From: Nocardioides sp. | GTDB taxonomy: Bacteria > Actinomycetota > Actinomycetes > Propionibacteriales > Nocardioidaceae | Direction: 5' to 3' | Length of the DNA: 13,872 bases | NCBI GenBank assembly: GCA_003519585.1 | Contig: DOWL01000174.1 | Location: 6,450-20,321, forward strand | In this document: positions 1 to 7,152 of the stretch, piece after piece | Numbering within the stretch: the stretch's first letter is position 1 | Layout: every line of letters begins with the position of its first letter | Made by a program: the position numbers and the translations under genes | The notes under the pieces: model-generated | What the model was told of the DNA's origin: nothing | The model's database searches: none | What the model saw: the letters and a program-made list of their open reading frames with translations, nothing else

Positions 1-1
1 C

Positions 2-388
2 GTCGAGCGGATGTACACCGAGACCGAGGAGAACCGCTTCCTCGAGGTGACCTACGCCAACGGCGACAAGGAAGTCCTCTACTTCAAGGACTTCAACTCC
101 GGGGCGATGATCCAGAACATCGTCGACCGGGCCAAGAAGATGGCGATCAAGGACTTCCTCGACCACAAGCAGCACGGTCTCCGCGTCTCGCACCTGCTGC
201 AGGCCTGCGTCGACGAGTTCAAGGAGAACGAGGACCTCCCCAACACCACCAACCCCGACGACTGGGCCCGGATCTCCGGCAAGAAGGGCGAGCGGATCGT
301 CTTCATCCGCACGCTCATCACCGGCAAGCAGGGCACCGAGCCCGGCCGCTCGATCGACACCGTTCCCAACACCGGTCAGTATCTCTAG
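2..388 (+). CDS. arc: Proteasome-associated AAA+ ATPase (ARC/Mpa), C-terminal part only
   Basis: This is the 3' end of the hexameric ring ATPase that recognises pupylated proteins, unfolds them and threads them into the 20S proteasome. The frame is open from the window edge, so the coiled coil, OB domains and Walker motifs lie outside. What is visible is the small helical part of the AAA module ([20 protein letters not shown]) and a basic stretch ([18 protein letters not shown]). The tail then leads to the C-terminal residues GQYL. That penultimate-Tyr ending matches the docking motif known for mycobacterial Mpa, which inserts between PrcA subunits and opens the gate. The location upstream of dop, pup, prcB and prcA fits the conserved cluster. 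The symbols arc and mpa are both used for this family. The gene ends at TAG 386-388. Confidence 0.95.
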   Translation, partial: VERMYTETEENRFLEVTYANGDKEVLYFKDFNSGAMIQNIVDRAKKMAIKDFLDHKQHGLRVSHLLQACVDEFKENEDLPNTTNPDDWARISGKKGERIVFIRTLITGKQGTEPGRSIDTVPNTGQYL

Positions 389-403
389 CGAGCTGTCATC
401 ATC

Positions 404-598
404 ATGGGTCTGTGGATTGGCATCGGCGTCGTCCTCCTGGTGCTGCTCGGCCTCGGGGCGCTGGGCTCGCGGCGCCGCCGGAGCAACGACAACGGGCGGC
501 TCAGCCGAGCTCCTGACGGTGCCCGCGCCGAGCGGCACGCCACGGGATCCACTGTGACCGGCAGCGTCGCGCCTGATCCGGGCCCGAGTGGGTTCTGA
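404..598 (+). CDS. Small single-pass membrane protein, function unknown
   Basis: This predicted 64-residue protein starts at an ATG 15 bp after the ATPase stop. Residues 2-21 (GLWIGIGVVLLVLLGLGALG) form a strong hydrophobic helix. A basic patch, SRRRR, follows at once, so the positive-inside rule places the C-terminal part in the cytoplasm. The rest is polar and rich in Gly, Ala and Arg, with no recognised domain. It lacks a lipobox and a clear signal-peptidase site. The upstream SD is weak. Its position between arc and dop suggests co-transcription with the ATPase. I do not recognise the family. It could be a spurious frame, but the single well-placed transmembrane segment and tight spacing favour a real gene. 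Confidence 0.55.
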   Translation: MGLWIGIGVVLLVLLGLGALGSRRRRSNDNGRLSRAPDGARAERHATGSTVTGSVAPDPGPSGF

Positions 599-599
599 G

Positions 600-794
600 G
601 TGAATACCGCGTTGGTCGTCGTGCTGGTGGCTGTCGGTGCAGCAGTGCTCTTAGCCCTGGCCTGGTGGAGCAGCGGCCGCGCTCGCGGCGTCGGCTACCG
701 CACCAGTGGTGCTCACGAGTCAGCCAAGGGGCTCGGCACCGCACAGGGCGGCACCCACAACCCACCGGGTAGCCAGGGCGGCCTCCCCTTCTAG
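600..794 (+). CDS. Second small single-pass membrane protein, function unknown
   Basis: This predicted 64-residue protein has an N-terminal hydrophobic helix at about residues 3-24 (from [18 protein letters not shown] to the AWW), then GRAR and a Gly/Ser/His-rich tail ending GGLPF. I chose GTG 600, one base after the TGA of the preceding small gene, because a GTGGG run just upstream could act as an SD. An in-frame GTG at 588 would add four residues and overlap the previous gene. The layout (membrane helix first, short charged tail) mirrors the neighbouring small protein, so the two may form a pair. No domain is recognised. The tight spacing suggests translational coupling within an arc transcript that ends before the dop promoter. 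Confidence 0.5.
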   Translation: MNTALVVVLVAVGAAVLLALAWWSSGRARGVGYRTSGAHESAKGLGTAQGGTHNPPGSQGGLPF

Positions 795-808
795 GCCGGC
801 CCTACCCG

Positions 809-820
809 TACGCTGGCACC
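809..820 (+). promoter_or_regulatory. dop promoter -10 box, predicted leaderless start
   Basis: TACGCT at 809-814 fits the actinobacterial -10 consensus TANNNT and is followed by exactly 6 nt before the ATG of dop. A -10 in this place would put the transcription start at or next to the start codon. No Shine-Dalgarno sequence is seen upstream, and no good -35 box is visible. Confidence 0.55.
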
Positions 821-2329
821 ATGTCGGTCCGACGCGTGATGGGCACCGAGGTGGAGTACGGCATCTCGGTGGTCGGCCAGCCCCTGGCCAACCCCATGGT
901 CGCGTCCTCGCAGGTCGTCAACGCCTATGCCTCGGCCACCGTCAAAGCGCGCCGGGCGCGGTGGGACTTCGAGGAGGAGTCGCCGCTGCGCGATGCTCGC
1001 GGGTTCGACATGTCCCGCCAGATCGCCGATCCCACCCAGCTCACCGACGAGGATCTCGGGCTGGCCAACGTCATCCTCACCAACGGCGCTCGCCTCTACG
1101 TCGACCACGCCCACCCGGAGTACTCCACCCCCGAGGTGACCACACCCCGCGACATCGTGCGCTGGGACAAGGCGGGGGAGCAGGTGATGCTCGACGCCGC
1201 CCGCCGGGCCGGCCAGCTGCCGGGCGGCAATCCGATCGTCTGCTACAAGAACAACACCGACAACAAGGGTGCCTCTTACGGCGCCCACGAGAACTACCTG
1301 ATGCGACGCTCCACGCCGTTCGCAGACATCGTGCGGCACCTGACGCCGTTCTTCGTGAGCCGGCAGGTGGTCTGTGGGGCCGGCCGGGTGGGCATCGGCC
1401 AGGACGGCCGAGAGCACGGATTCCAGGTGAGCCAGCGTGCCGACTTCTTCGAGGTCGAGGTCGGGCTGGAGACGACGCTCAAGCGGCCGATCATCAACAC
1501 CCGCGACGAACCGCACGCCGACCCCGAGCGCTACCGCCGGCTGCACGTGATCATCGGCGACGCCAACCTGGCCGAGGTGTCGACCTACCTCAAGGTCGGG
1601 ACCACCGCGCTGGTGCTTTCGATGATCGAGGACCGCTTCATCACCCAGGACTTCACGATCGACGGGCCGGTCTCCGCCCTCCGGGCGGTCTCCCACGACC
1701 CCACGCTGAAGCAGACGGTCACGCTCGCCGACGGGCGGACGCTGACCGGCGTTCAGCTTCAACTGGAGTACCTCGACCTGGCCCGCAAGTACGTCGAGGA
1801 CCGGCTCGGCGCCGACGCCGACGACCAGACCCTCGACGTACTGGCCCGCTGGGAGTCGGTGCTCGACCGACTCGAGCGCGACCCCATGCTCTGCGCCGGC
1901 GAGCTCGACTGGGTCGCCAAGCTGAAGCTGCTCGAGCAGTACCGCCAGCGCGACGGCCTGGACTGGGACGACGCCAAGCTGCAGCTGATCGACTACCAGT
2001 ACTCCGACATCCGGCCCGAGAAGGGGCTCTACCACCGGTTGGCCGACGCCGGCCGGATCGAGCGGCTGCTCGACCAGGCCTCGATCGACGCCGCCATGCA
2101 CGATCCGCCGGAGGACACCCGCGCGTACTTCCGGGGGCGCTGTCTGGAGAAGTTCGCCTCCGCCGTGGCCGCCGCCTCGTGGGACTCGGTGATATTCGAC
2201 CTGCCCGGCCGCGAGTCGCTCCAGCGGGTGCCGACCATCGACCCGTTGCGCGGCAGCAAGGCTCATGTGGGCGAGCTGCTGGACCGCTCCGACACCGCCG
2301 AGGCGTTGGTCGCGGAGTTGACCCGCTGA
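821..2329 (+). CDS. dop: Pup deamidase/depupylase Dop
   Basis: Dop converts the C-terminal Gln of Pup to Glu so that PafA can use it, and it also hydrolyses Pup from modified lysines. The 502 residues match the usual length. The N-terminal nucleotide-binding strand is MGTEVEYGI, with Glu10 the expected metal ligand. [14 protein letters not shown] contains Asp95, which matches the catalytic Asp of the family. [18 protein letters not shown] and [20 protein letters not shown] are shared with PafA in this window. Residues about 35-70 (through [20 protein letters not shown]) are an insertion absent from the PafA here and correspond to the Dop-specific loop. The ATG at 821 is chosen because the conserved strand begins just after it and a -10 box lies 6 nt upstream. 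The gene precedes pup. Confidence 0.97.
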   Translation: MSVRRVMGTEVEYGISVVGQPLANPMVASSQVVNAYASATVKARRARWDFEEESPLRDARGFDMSRQIADPTQLTDEDLGLANVILTNGARLYVDHAHPEYSTPEVTTPRDIVRWDKAGEQVMLDAARRAGQLPGGNPIVCYKNNTDNKGASYGAHENYLMRRSTPFADIVRHLTPFFVSRQVVCGAGRVGIGQDGREHGFQVSQRADFFEVEVGLETTLKRPIINTRDEPHADPERYRRLHVIIGDANLAEVSTYLKVGTTALVLSMIEDRFITQDFTIDGPVSALRAVSHDPTLKQTVTLADGRTLTGVQLQLEYLDLARKYVEDRLGADADDQTLDVLARWESVLDRLERDPMLCAGELDWVAKLKLLEQYRQRDGLDWDDAKLQLIDYQYSDIRPEKGLYHRLADAGRIERLLDQASIDAAMHDPPEDTRAYFRGRCLEKFASAVAAASWDSVIFDLPGRESLQRVPTIDPLRGSKAHVGELLDRSDTAEALVAELTR

Positions 2330-2330
2330 C

Positions 2331-2491
2331 GGTGGCTGAGGTTGTCGAGACCTCCGCAGCCCGGGCACTCGGGCGAGTCCCAGCACGGGCTGCGGTGGTT
2401 TCGACGCGCCCGTTGCGACCTCGTCCCTCGGTCGCAGGGCTTGCTCAACCTTCGTTCACGACGCGAAGTCCACTCCTTCGTCGTGGACTTC
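2331..2491 (+). repeat. Structured intergenic repeat, copy A (dop-pup)
   Basis: This roughly 160-bp noncoding element has three stem-loops. Stem I pairs 2344-2352 with 2397-2405 (one G-T wobble). After a single T-T mismatch it continues as a perfect 10-bp arm, 2354-2363 with 2386-2395. Stem II pairs 2414-2420 with 2430-2436 around the 9-nt loop TCGTCCCTC. Stem III pairs 2465-2473 with 2483-2491, a perfect 9 bp, around the 9-nt loop TCCTTCGTC. Copy B lies inverted at 5909-6070 with the same order of stems and loops. No coding potential is evident. It ends 13 nt before the pup -10 box and could act as a terminator or insulator between dop and pup. It resembles REP-like dispersed elements of high-GC actinobacteria, from memory only. 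Confidence 0.75.
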
Positions 2492-2504
2492 ACTGTTCAC
2501 TCGA

Positions 2505-2516
2505 TAGGGTTTCGGC
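2505..2516 (+). promoter_or_regulatory. pup operon promoter -10 box, predicted leaderless start
   Basis: TAGGGT at 2505-2510 is followed by 6 nt and then the pup ATG at 2517. No SD is visible in front of the ATG. The heptamer TAGGGTT recurs at the same kind of position before pafA and the FKBP gene. The expected -35 region falls in the 3' arm of repeat stem III and has no good TTGACA match. Confidence 0.6.
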
Positions 2517-2714
2517 ATGGCCCAGGAGCAGAAGCAGCCGCGCAAGGCGTCGGAGGTGGAGGAGACCACCGAAGCCGCCACGGAGAGCGACGTCGCCGAG
2601 CGCAAGGAAGCACTTGACGACGACGTCGACGCGATCCTCGACGAGATCGACGACGTGCTCGAGACCAACGCCGAGGACTTCGTGAAGTCGTTCATCCAGA
2701 AGGGCGGTCAGTGA
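2517..2714 (+). CDS. pup: Prokaryotic ubiquitin-like protein Pup (Gln form)
   Basis: Pup is the small disordered protein tag that marks targets for the proteasome. The 65-residue sequence is highly acidic and rich in Glu, Asp and Lys. The segment from about residue 24 to 60 (around [20 protein letters not shown]) is the region known to form a helix with the ATPase coiled coil. The end is [11 protein letters not shown]. The last residue is Gln, so Dop must deamidate it before PafA can form an isopeptide bond. Lys62, near the end, is where autopupylation is reported in mycobacteria. The stop codon overlaps the GTG of prcB (GTGA at 2711-2714). The ATG at 2517 is supported by the upstream -10 box and the usual family length. 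Confidence 0.97.
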   Translation: MAQEQKQPRKASEVEETTEAATESDVAERKEALDDDVDAILDEIDDVLETNAEDFVKSFIQKGGQ

Positions 2715-3598
2715 GCCGGTCCAACGGGGGCGATCCCCGGCTGCCCGCCGCCTTCCTCCAGCCCGGCGTCTCGTCGTTCGCCGACTTCCTCGCCGAGCAG
2801 GCTCCAGAGCTGTTGCCCGCGCGCCGCGCCGTACCCCAGGGCAACGCCGGAGACCTCGCACCCCATGGCACCACGATCGTGGCCGCGACCTTCCCAGGTG
2901 GCGTTGTCATGGCGGGCGACCGGCGCGCGACGATGGGGAACATCATCGCCCAGCGCGACATCGAGAAGGTCTTCCCTGCCGACGAGTTCTCCGCGGTCGG
3001 CATCGCCGGCACCGCGGGAGTGGCCGTCGAGATGGTCCGGCTGTTCCAGACCGAGCTGGAGCACTACGAGAAGATCGAGGGCACCACGCTCTCGATGGAC
3101 GGCAAGGCCAACCGCCTCTCAGCCCTGATCCGGGGCAACCTCGCGATGGCGATGCAGGGCCTCGCCGTCGTGCCCCTCTTCGCCGGCTTCGACCTCGACG
3201 CGAGCCAGGGCCGGATCTTCAGCTACGACGTCACGGGCGGCCGCTACGAGGAGACGGCGTTCCACTCGGTCGGCTCGGGGTCGCTGTTCGCGCGCGGTGC
3301 GCTGAAGAAGCTCTACCGCGCCGACCTCGACCTCCAGGGAGCGGTCGAGGTGGTCGTCCAGGCGCTCTACGACGCGGCCGACGACGACTCGGCCACCGGT
3401 GGCCCCGACCTGACCCGGCGGATCTTCCCGGTGGTGCAGGTGATCTCGGCGGAGGGTGGCCGACGGCTGACCGACGACGAGGTCGCTGCGGTGGCCGATC
3501 GAGTGATCGCCGCCCGGATGATCCGGCCCGACGGTCCGGCCGCACCGCTGGTCTCGACAGGCTCGGCCGACGACAGCGCGGGGGGTGCGCAGGCATGA
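2711..3598 (+). CDS. prcB: 20S proteasome beta subunit PrcB (catalytic)
   Basis: PrcB forms the two inner heptameric rings of the 20S proteasome and carries the N-terminal Thr nucleophile. It is made as a 295-residue precursor. The propeptide is residues 1-53, with autocleavage expected at HG/TTIVA so that Thr54 becomes Thr1. Asp17 (AGDRRA) and Lys33 (RDIEK) of the mature chain complete the active site, and GTAG is also present. The propeptide segment [16 protein letters not shown] resembles the one that guides assembly in mycobacteria. The GTG start overlaps the pup stop and is served by an AAGGGCGG SD inside the last pup codons. The C-terminal tail after about residue 270 is low complexity and contains 16 nt identical to part of intergenic repeat copy B. 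Confidence 0.97.
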   Translation: MSRSNGGDPRLPAAFLQPGVSSFADFLAEQAPELLPARRAVPQGNAGDLAPHGTTIVAATFPGGVVMAGDRRATMGNIIAQRDIEKVFPADEFSAVGIAGTAGVAVEMVRLFQTELEHYEKIEGTTLSMDGKANRLSALIRGNLAMAMQGLAVVPLFAGFDLDASQGRIFSYDVTGGRYEETAFHSVGSGSLFARGALKKLYRADLDLQGAVEVVVQALYDAADDDSATGGPDLTRRIFPVVQVISAEGGRRLTDDEVAAVADRVIAARMIRPDGPAAPLVSTGSADDSAGGAQA

Positions 3599-4494
3599 GC
3601 ATGCCGTTCTACGTCTCGCCCGAGCAGTTGATGAAGGACCGGGCCGACTTCGCGCGCAAGGGCATCTCCCGGGGCCGTTCGATGGTCGCCGTCCAGTACG
3701 CCGACGGCATCCTCCTGGCCTCAGAGAATGTCTCGCAGGCACTGCACAAGATCTCCGAGATCTACGACCGCATCGCGTTCGCCGCAGTGGGTCGCTACAA
3801 CGAGTTCGAGAACCTCAGGATCGCCGGCGTACGCCTGGCCGACATGCGTGGCTACGCCTACGACCGTCGCGACGTGACTGGTCGTGGGCTGGCCAACGCC
3901 TACGCCCAGACCCTGGGCACGATCTTCTCCAGCGGTGGCGAGAAGCCCTACGAGGTCGAGATCTTCGTTGCCGAGATCGGGGACACCGCCGACGCCGACC
4001 AGGTCTACCGGCTCACCTACGACGGGCAGGTCGCCGACGAGCACGGGTACGCCGTCATCGGTGGGGCCGCCGACGTGGTGGCCGGCTACCTCGCGGAGCA
4101 CTACCGCGAGGGCGCGCCGCTCACCGACGCGCTGGCGCTCGCGGTGGCCGCGCTGGGCCGCTCCACCAACGACCGCGGCGAGCCCGACGATCGGGTGATC
4201 CCGGTCAAGGACCTCGAGGTCGCCGTCCTCGACCGCACCCGTGCCCAGCCGCGCAAGTTCAGCCGGATCGGTCCCTCTCGACTCGAGGCGTTGCTCGGTG
4301 ACCGCGGGCCGACCGAGTCCAATCCGGTCGAGGAGGGCGCCGAACACCCGCCCGGGACCGCCGCCACCGACGCGCACCCCGATGACCCGACGGATCCCAC
4401 CGACCAGGAGAGTGGCGACGCGCCACCGCTGCAGGATCCCGTCGCGCCTCCTCCGGTCGCGCCTCCCGTAGCTCCGCCGCCTGATAACGACTGA
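3595..4494 (+). CDS. prcA: 20S proteasome alpha subunit PrcA
   Basis: PrcA forms the outer rings and the gate of the 20S proteasome and receives the GQYL tails of the ATPase. The N-terminus [20 protein letters not shown] is the classic actinobacterial gate segment. [20 protein letters not shown] is the first strand of the Ntn fold, and no catalytic Thr is exposed, as expected. The ATG overlaps the prcB stop (ATGA at 3595-3598), with a G-rich SD at 3580-3585. The protein is 299 residues, about 50 longer than the 248 I recall for M. tuberculosis PrcA. The extra part, from about residue 240, is acidic and then proline-rich, ending in three VAPP repeats and DND. The fold assignment is certain; the tail's function is unknown. 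Confidence 0.96.
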   Translation: MSMPFYVSPEQLMKDRADFARKGISRGRSMVAVQYADGILLASENVSQALHKISEIYDRIAFAAVGRYNEFENLRIAGVRLADMRGYAYDRRDVTGRGLANAYAQTLGTIFSSGGEKPYEVEIFVAEIGDTADADQVYRLTYDGQVADEHGYAVIGGAADVVAGYLAEHYREGAPLTDALALAVAALGRSTNDRGEPDDRVIPVKDLEVAVLDRTRAQPRKFSRIGPSRLEALLGDRGPTESNPVEEGAEHPPGTAATDAHPDDPTDPTDQESGDAPPLQDPVAPPPVAPPVAPPPDND

Positions 4495-4527
4495 GCCCGG
4501 ATCCACGCTCAACCACCGTCGGCGCCG

Positions 4528-4539
4528 TAGGGTTGTGGC
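4528..4539 (+). promoter_or_regulatory. pafA promoter -10 box, predicted leaderless start
   Basis: TAGGGT at 4528-4533 is followed by 6 nt before the GTG start of pafA, and no SD is seen. The spacing equals that in front of pup, and the extended heptamer TAGGGTT is the same. The 45-bp prcA-pafA gap could therefore hold an independent promoter, so pafA need not depend on the pup operon transcript. Confidence 0.55.
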
Positions 4540-5901
4540 GTGGACCGGCGGATCTTCGGCATCGAGAACGAGTACGGCGTCACGTGCACGTTCAAGGGGC
4601 AGCGCCGGCTGAGCCCCGACGAGGTCGCGCGCTACCTGTTCCGCAAGGTCGTCAGCTGGGGCCGCAGCAGCAACGTCTTCCTCCGCAACGGCGCCCGGCT
4701 CTACCTCGACGTGGGGTCGCACCCGGAGTACGCCACCCCCGAGTGTGACGACGTCGTCGAGCTCGTCACCCACGACAAGGCGGGGGAGCGGGTCCTCGAG
4801 GGGCTGCTCCTCGACGCCGAGCAGCGGCTGCACGACGAGGGCATCGCCGGCGAGATCTACCTGTTCAAGAACAACACCGACTCCGCCGGCAACTCCTACG
4901 GCTGCCACGAGAACTACCTGGTCGGGCGGGCCGGCGAGTTCAGCCGGCTGGCGGATGTGTTGATCCCGTTCCTGGTCACGCGCCAGATCGTGGTCGGTGC
5001 CGGGAAGATCACGCAGACACCGCGCGGCGCGTCGTACAGCGTCTCGCAGCGCGCGGAGCACATCTGGGAGGGCGTCTCGAGCGCCACGACCCGGTCCCGG
5101 CCGATCATCAACACCCGCGACGAGCCGCACGCCGACGCGGAGAAGTACCGCCGCCTCCACGTCATCGTCGGCGACTCCAACATGAGCGAGACCACGACCA
5201 TGCTCAAGGTGGCCTCGTGCGATCTGGTGCTCCGGATGATCGAGGAGGGCGTCGTGATGCGCGACCTCACGATGGAGAACCCCATCCGGGCGATCCGCGA
5301 GATCAGCCACGACGTCACCGGCCAGCGCAAGGTGCGGCTGGCCAACGGTCGCGAGGCCAGCGCACTGGAGATCCAGTCCGAATACCTCTCCAAGGCCCGC
5401 GACTTCGTCGACCGGCGCGGCATCTCCACGCCCACGATCGAGAGGGCGCTGGACCTGTGGGAACGCGGTCTCAAGGCGGTCGAGTCCGACGACCTGGGCC
5501 TGGTCGACCGCGAGATCGACTGGGTGATCAAGTGGAAGCTGATCGACCGCTACCGCGCCAAGCACGGTTTGCCTCTCGGCCACGCCCGGATCGCCCAGCT
5601 CGACCTGGCCTATCACGACATCCACCGAGGGCGAGGCCTCTACTACCTGCTCGAGCGGCGAGGCGCGGTGGCCCGGGTGACCAGCGACCTGAAGATCTTC
5701 GAGGCCAAGTCGGTCCCACCGCAAAACACCCGCGCTCGGCTCCGCGGCGAGTTCATCCGCCGGGCCCAGGAGCGCCGCCGCGACTTCACGGTCGACTGGG
5801 TGCACCTCAAGCTCAACGACCAGGCCCAGCGCACCGTCCTGTGCAAAGACCCGTTCCGCGCGTACGACGAGCGCGTGCAGCGCCTTATTGATGGGATGTG
5901 A
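4540..5901 (+). CDS. pafA: Pup-protein ligase PafA
   Basis: PafA uses ATP to phosphorylate the C-terminal Glu of Pup and then links it to lysines of target proteins. The 453 residues match the family. The nucleotide-binding strand is [12 protein letters not shown], with Glu9. [15 protein letters not shown] contains Asp57, the expected catalytic Asp. [18 protein letters not shown] and [20 protein letters not shown] are shared with Dop, as expected for carboxylate-amine ligase paralogues. It lacks the roughly 35-residue insertion seen in Dop, which tells the two apart. The GTG start at 4540 is chosen because conserved sequence starts at residue 4 and a -10 box lies 6 nt upstream. The gene ends at TGA 5899-5901, just before repeat copy B. 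Confidence 0.97.
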   Translation: MDRRIFGIENEYGVTCTFKGQRRLSPDEVARYLFRKVVSWGRSSNVFLRNGARLYLDVGSHPEYATPECDDVVELVTHDKAGERVLEGLLLDAEQRLHDEGIAGEIYLFKNNTDSAGNSYGCHENYLVGRAGEFSRLADVLIPFLVTRQIVVGAGKITQTPRGASYSVSQRAEHIWEGVSSATTRSRPIINTRDEPHADAEKYRRLHVIVGDSNMSETTTMLKVASCDLVLRMIEEGVVMRDLTMENPIRAIREISHDVTGQRKVRLANGREASALEIQSEYLSKARDFVDRRGISTPTIERALDLWERGLKAVESDDLGLVDREIDWVIKWKLIDRYRAKHGLPLGHARIAQLDLAYHDIHRGRGLYYLLERRGAVARVTSDLKIFEAKSVPPQNTRARLRGEFIRRAQERRRDFTVDWVHLKLNDQAQRTVLCKDPFRAYDERVQRLIDGM

Positions 5902-5908
5902 CCGCGCA

Positions 5909-6070
5909 GCCGACCGCGAGGAACGAGCGGTCGGCGTGAGCGCGGTCAGGTCGAGCAAGCGCAGCGACTGAGGGACGAAGTCGCTGCGGCGCGTCGAGAC
6001 ATGCCGCAGCCGAGGCTGGAACGTGAGTGGGACGGTCCCGGCGGAGGTCTCGACAGGCTCGATCAGCGAT
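5909..6070 (-). repeat. Structured intergenic repeat, copy B (pafA-FKBP), inverted relative to copy A
   Basis: Read on the - strand, this element matches copy A in order and length. On + strand coordinates, stem III pairs 5909-5917 with 5927-5935, a perfect 9 bp, with a 9-nt loop that reads TCGTTCCTC on the - strand. Stem II pairs 5960-5969 with 5979-5988, a perfect 10 bp, with loop TCGTCCCTC, identical to copy A. Outer stem I pairs 5993-6000 with 6047-6054, a perfect 8 bp, with a shorter inner arm, 6004-6007 with 6041-6044. Arm sequences differ from copy A but remain paired, which argues for a conserved structure. It fills the pafA-FKBP gap and may also terminate pafA transcription. Confidence 0.75.
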
Positions 6071-6107
6071 GTGAAAACTCTCAGGGTCGCCGGTTAGGGT
6101 TCCGCCC
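6071..6107 (+). promoter_or_regulatory. FKBP lipoprotein gene promoter, predicted leaderless start
   Basis: GTGAAA at 6071-6076 matches four of six bases of TTGACA. An 18-nt spacer separates it from TAGGGT at 6095-6100. The GTG start follows after 7 nt, with no SD. This is the best -35/-10 pair among the predicted leaderless promoters in the window. The promoter begins exactly where repeat copy B ends. Confidence 0.6.
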
Positions 6108-7082
6108 GTGCTTCCTGCCCGACGGCTCGCCCTGTTCCCCGCTCTCATCGCCTGCTGCGCGCTGTTCCTGACCGCGTGTGGCGACGACTCCGGCTCGGAC
6201 GAGCCGTTCCCCGGCGCGGGGAAGACCTCCGACCGCCTCGATGCGGTGACCATCTCCGGCGAGGTCGGCACGGCGCCCGAGGTGGAGTGGAAGACCGCCA
6301 TGGACGCCGGGAAGATCGAGAGCGAGACGATCACCAAGGGCGATGGCGAGGCGCTGGCCGCCGACGACAACGTGATGGCACAGCTCTGGATCGGCAACGG
6401 CTCGGTCAAGAAGGAGACCTACAGCACCTACGCCGACAAGAAGGCGGAGATGCTGACGGTCAACGACCAGTTGCCGGAGTTCCTCGCACCCATCAAGGAC
6501 GCCACCGTCGGGTCCCGGATCGCGGTGACCGCCTCGGCCAAGGAGGCCTTCGGCGAGGCCGGCAACAGCGGTATCGGGATCGGCAACGAGGACACGGTGC
6601 TCGTCATCGTCGACCTGGTGTCGAAGGTGGCCGACGAGCCGTCCGGTACGAAGTCGCCGGAGCCGAGCTGGATGCCCAAGCCGAAGCTCAACAAGCAGGG
6701 CGTGATCAAGGGCTTCGACTTCGAGGGTGCGCCCGAGCCGACCGACGACCTGCGCCGCGTCCAGCTCATCAAGGGCGACGGCCCGCGGGTCAAGAAGGGT
6801 CAGACGATCGCCGTCCGCTACCTGGGCCAGGCCTGGGGCGAGGACAAGCCGTTCGACGAGAACTTCGGCGACACCGGCACCGGTGCGCCCACCACCTTCA
6901 GCATCGGCACTGGCGCTGTCATCAAGGGCTGGGACCAGGGCCTCGAAGGCGTGCCGGTGGGCTCGCGCGTGGTGCTCTCCGTGCCGGCCGAGCTCGGCTA
7001 CGGCGCCGACGGTCAGCCCGACAGCGGCATCCCGAAGGACGCGACGCTGGTCTTCATGATCGACATCCTCGGCGCAGCCTGA
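6108..7082 (+). CDS. Lipoprotein with two FKBP-type peptidyl-prolyl isomerase domains
   Basis: This is a predicted extracytoplasmic folding factor that catalyses proline isomerisation in exported proteins. The N-terminus is MLPARRLALF, then a hydrophobic core and the lipobox LTAC with Cys24, so the mature protein should be lipid-anchored to the outer face of the membrane. Residues about 45-178 form a degenerate FKBP-like domain (VGSRIAVTASAKEAFGE, then a VLVIVDLVSKV end). Residues about 215-324 form a better-conserved FKBP domain with VRYLGQAW, FSIGTGAVIKGWDQGLEGV, VGSRVVLSVPAELGYG and a final TLVFMIDILG. The GTG start at 6108 gives an ideal signal peptide. FKBP genes between pafA and pafB are, as I recall, also seen in other actinobacteria. 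A link to the proteasome is only positional. Confidence 0.9.
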   Translation: MLPARRLALFPALIACCALFLTACGDDSGSDEPFPGAGKTSDRLDAVTISGEVGTAPEVEWKTAMDAGKIESETITKGDGEALAADDNVMAQLWIGNGSVKKETYSTYADKKAEMLTVNDQLPEFLAPIKDATVGSRIAVTASAKEAFGEAGNSGIGIGNEDTVLVIVDLVSKVADEPSGTKSPEPSWMPKPKLNKQGVIKGFDFEGAPEPTDDLRRVQLIKGDGPRVKKGQTIAVRYLGQAWGEDKPFDENFGDTGTGAPTTFSIGTGAVIKGWDQGLEGVPVGSRVVLSVPAELGYGADGQPDSGIPKDATLVFMIDILGAA

Positions 7083-7139
7083 GCCTGGATGAGCCTGGAT
7101 CCACGTTGAGTCCTGCGCGGAGCGGCGGCGTCGGGGTGA

Positions 7140-7152
7140 CAGAATCGTCCGT
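7140..7152 (+). promoter_or_regulatory. Possible pafBC promoter -10 box
   Basis: CAGAAT at 7140-7145 is one mismatch from TANNNT and lies 7 nt before the GTG of pafB. No SD is visible. It is the weakest member of the leaderless-type series here. I did not see a TTGTCRGTG-type PafBC-dependent motif in front of it. Confidence 0.35.

Noticed and set aside
2465..2491. Simple rho-independent terminator for dop
   Set aside because: The 9-bp hairpin is perfect but is followed by CACTGTTCACTCG, without a T-run. It is better described as stem III of the repeat; termination remains possible but is not shown.
706..2685. Long + strand frame overlapping dop in another register
   Set aside because: The product is dominated by Arg, Pro and Gly and lies over dop, whose motifs are unmistakable. 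It also runs through the noncoding repeat and part of pup.
4441..4480. Short tandem DNA repeat or CRISPR-like array at the end of prcA
   Set aside because: The GTCGCGCCTCC-like units are codons for VAPP repeats in frame with prcA, too few and too short for an array.
3721..5958. Very long open frame on the - strand opposite prcA and pafA
   Set aside because: It is antisense to two certain genes, its translation is rich in Arg, Val, Gly and Ala with no recognisable motif, and such mirror frames are expected in very high-GC coding DNA.
7083..7152. PafBC-type damage promoter (TTGTCRGTG, 8 nt, TANNNT) in front of pafB
   Set aside because: I looked for this motif upstream of pafB and in the other gaps. 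TTGTC occurs at 2342 and 10766, but neither continues as RGTG nor has TANNNT at the right distance.
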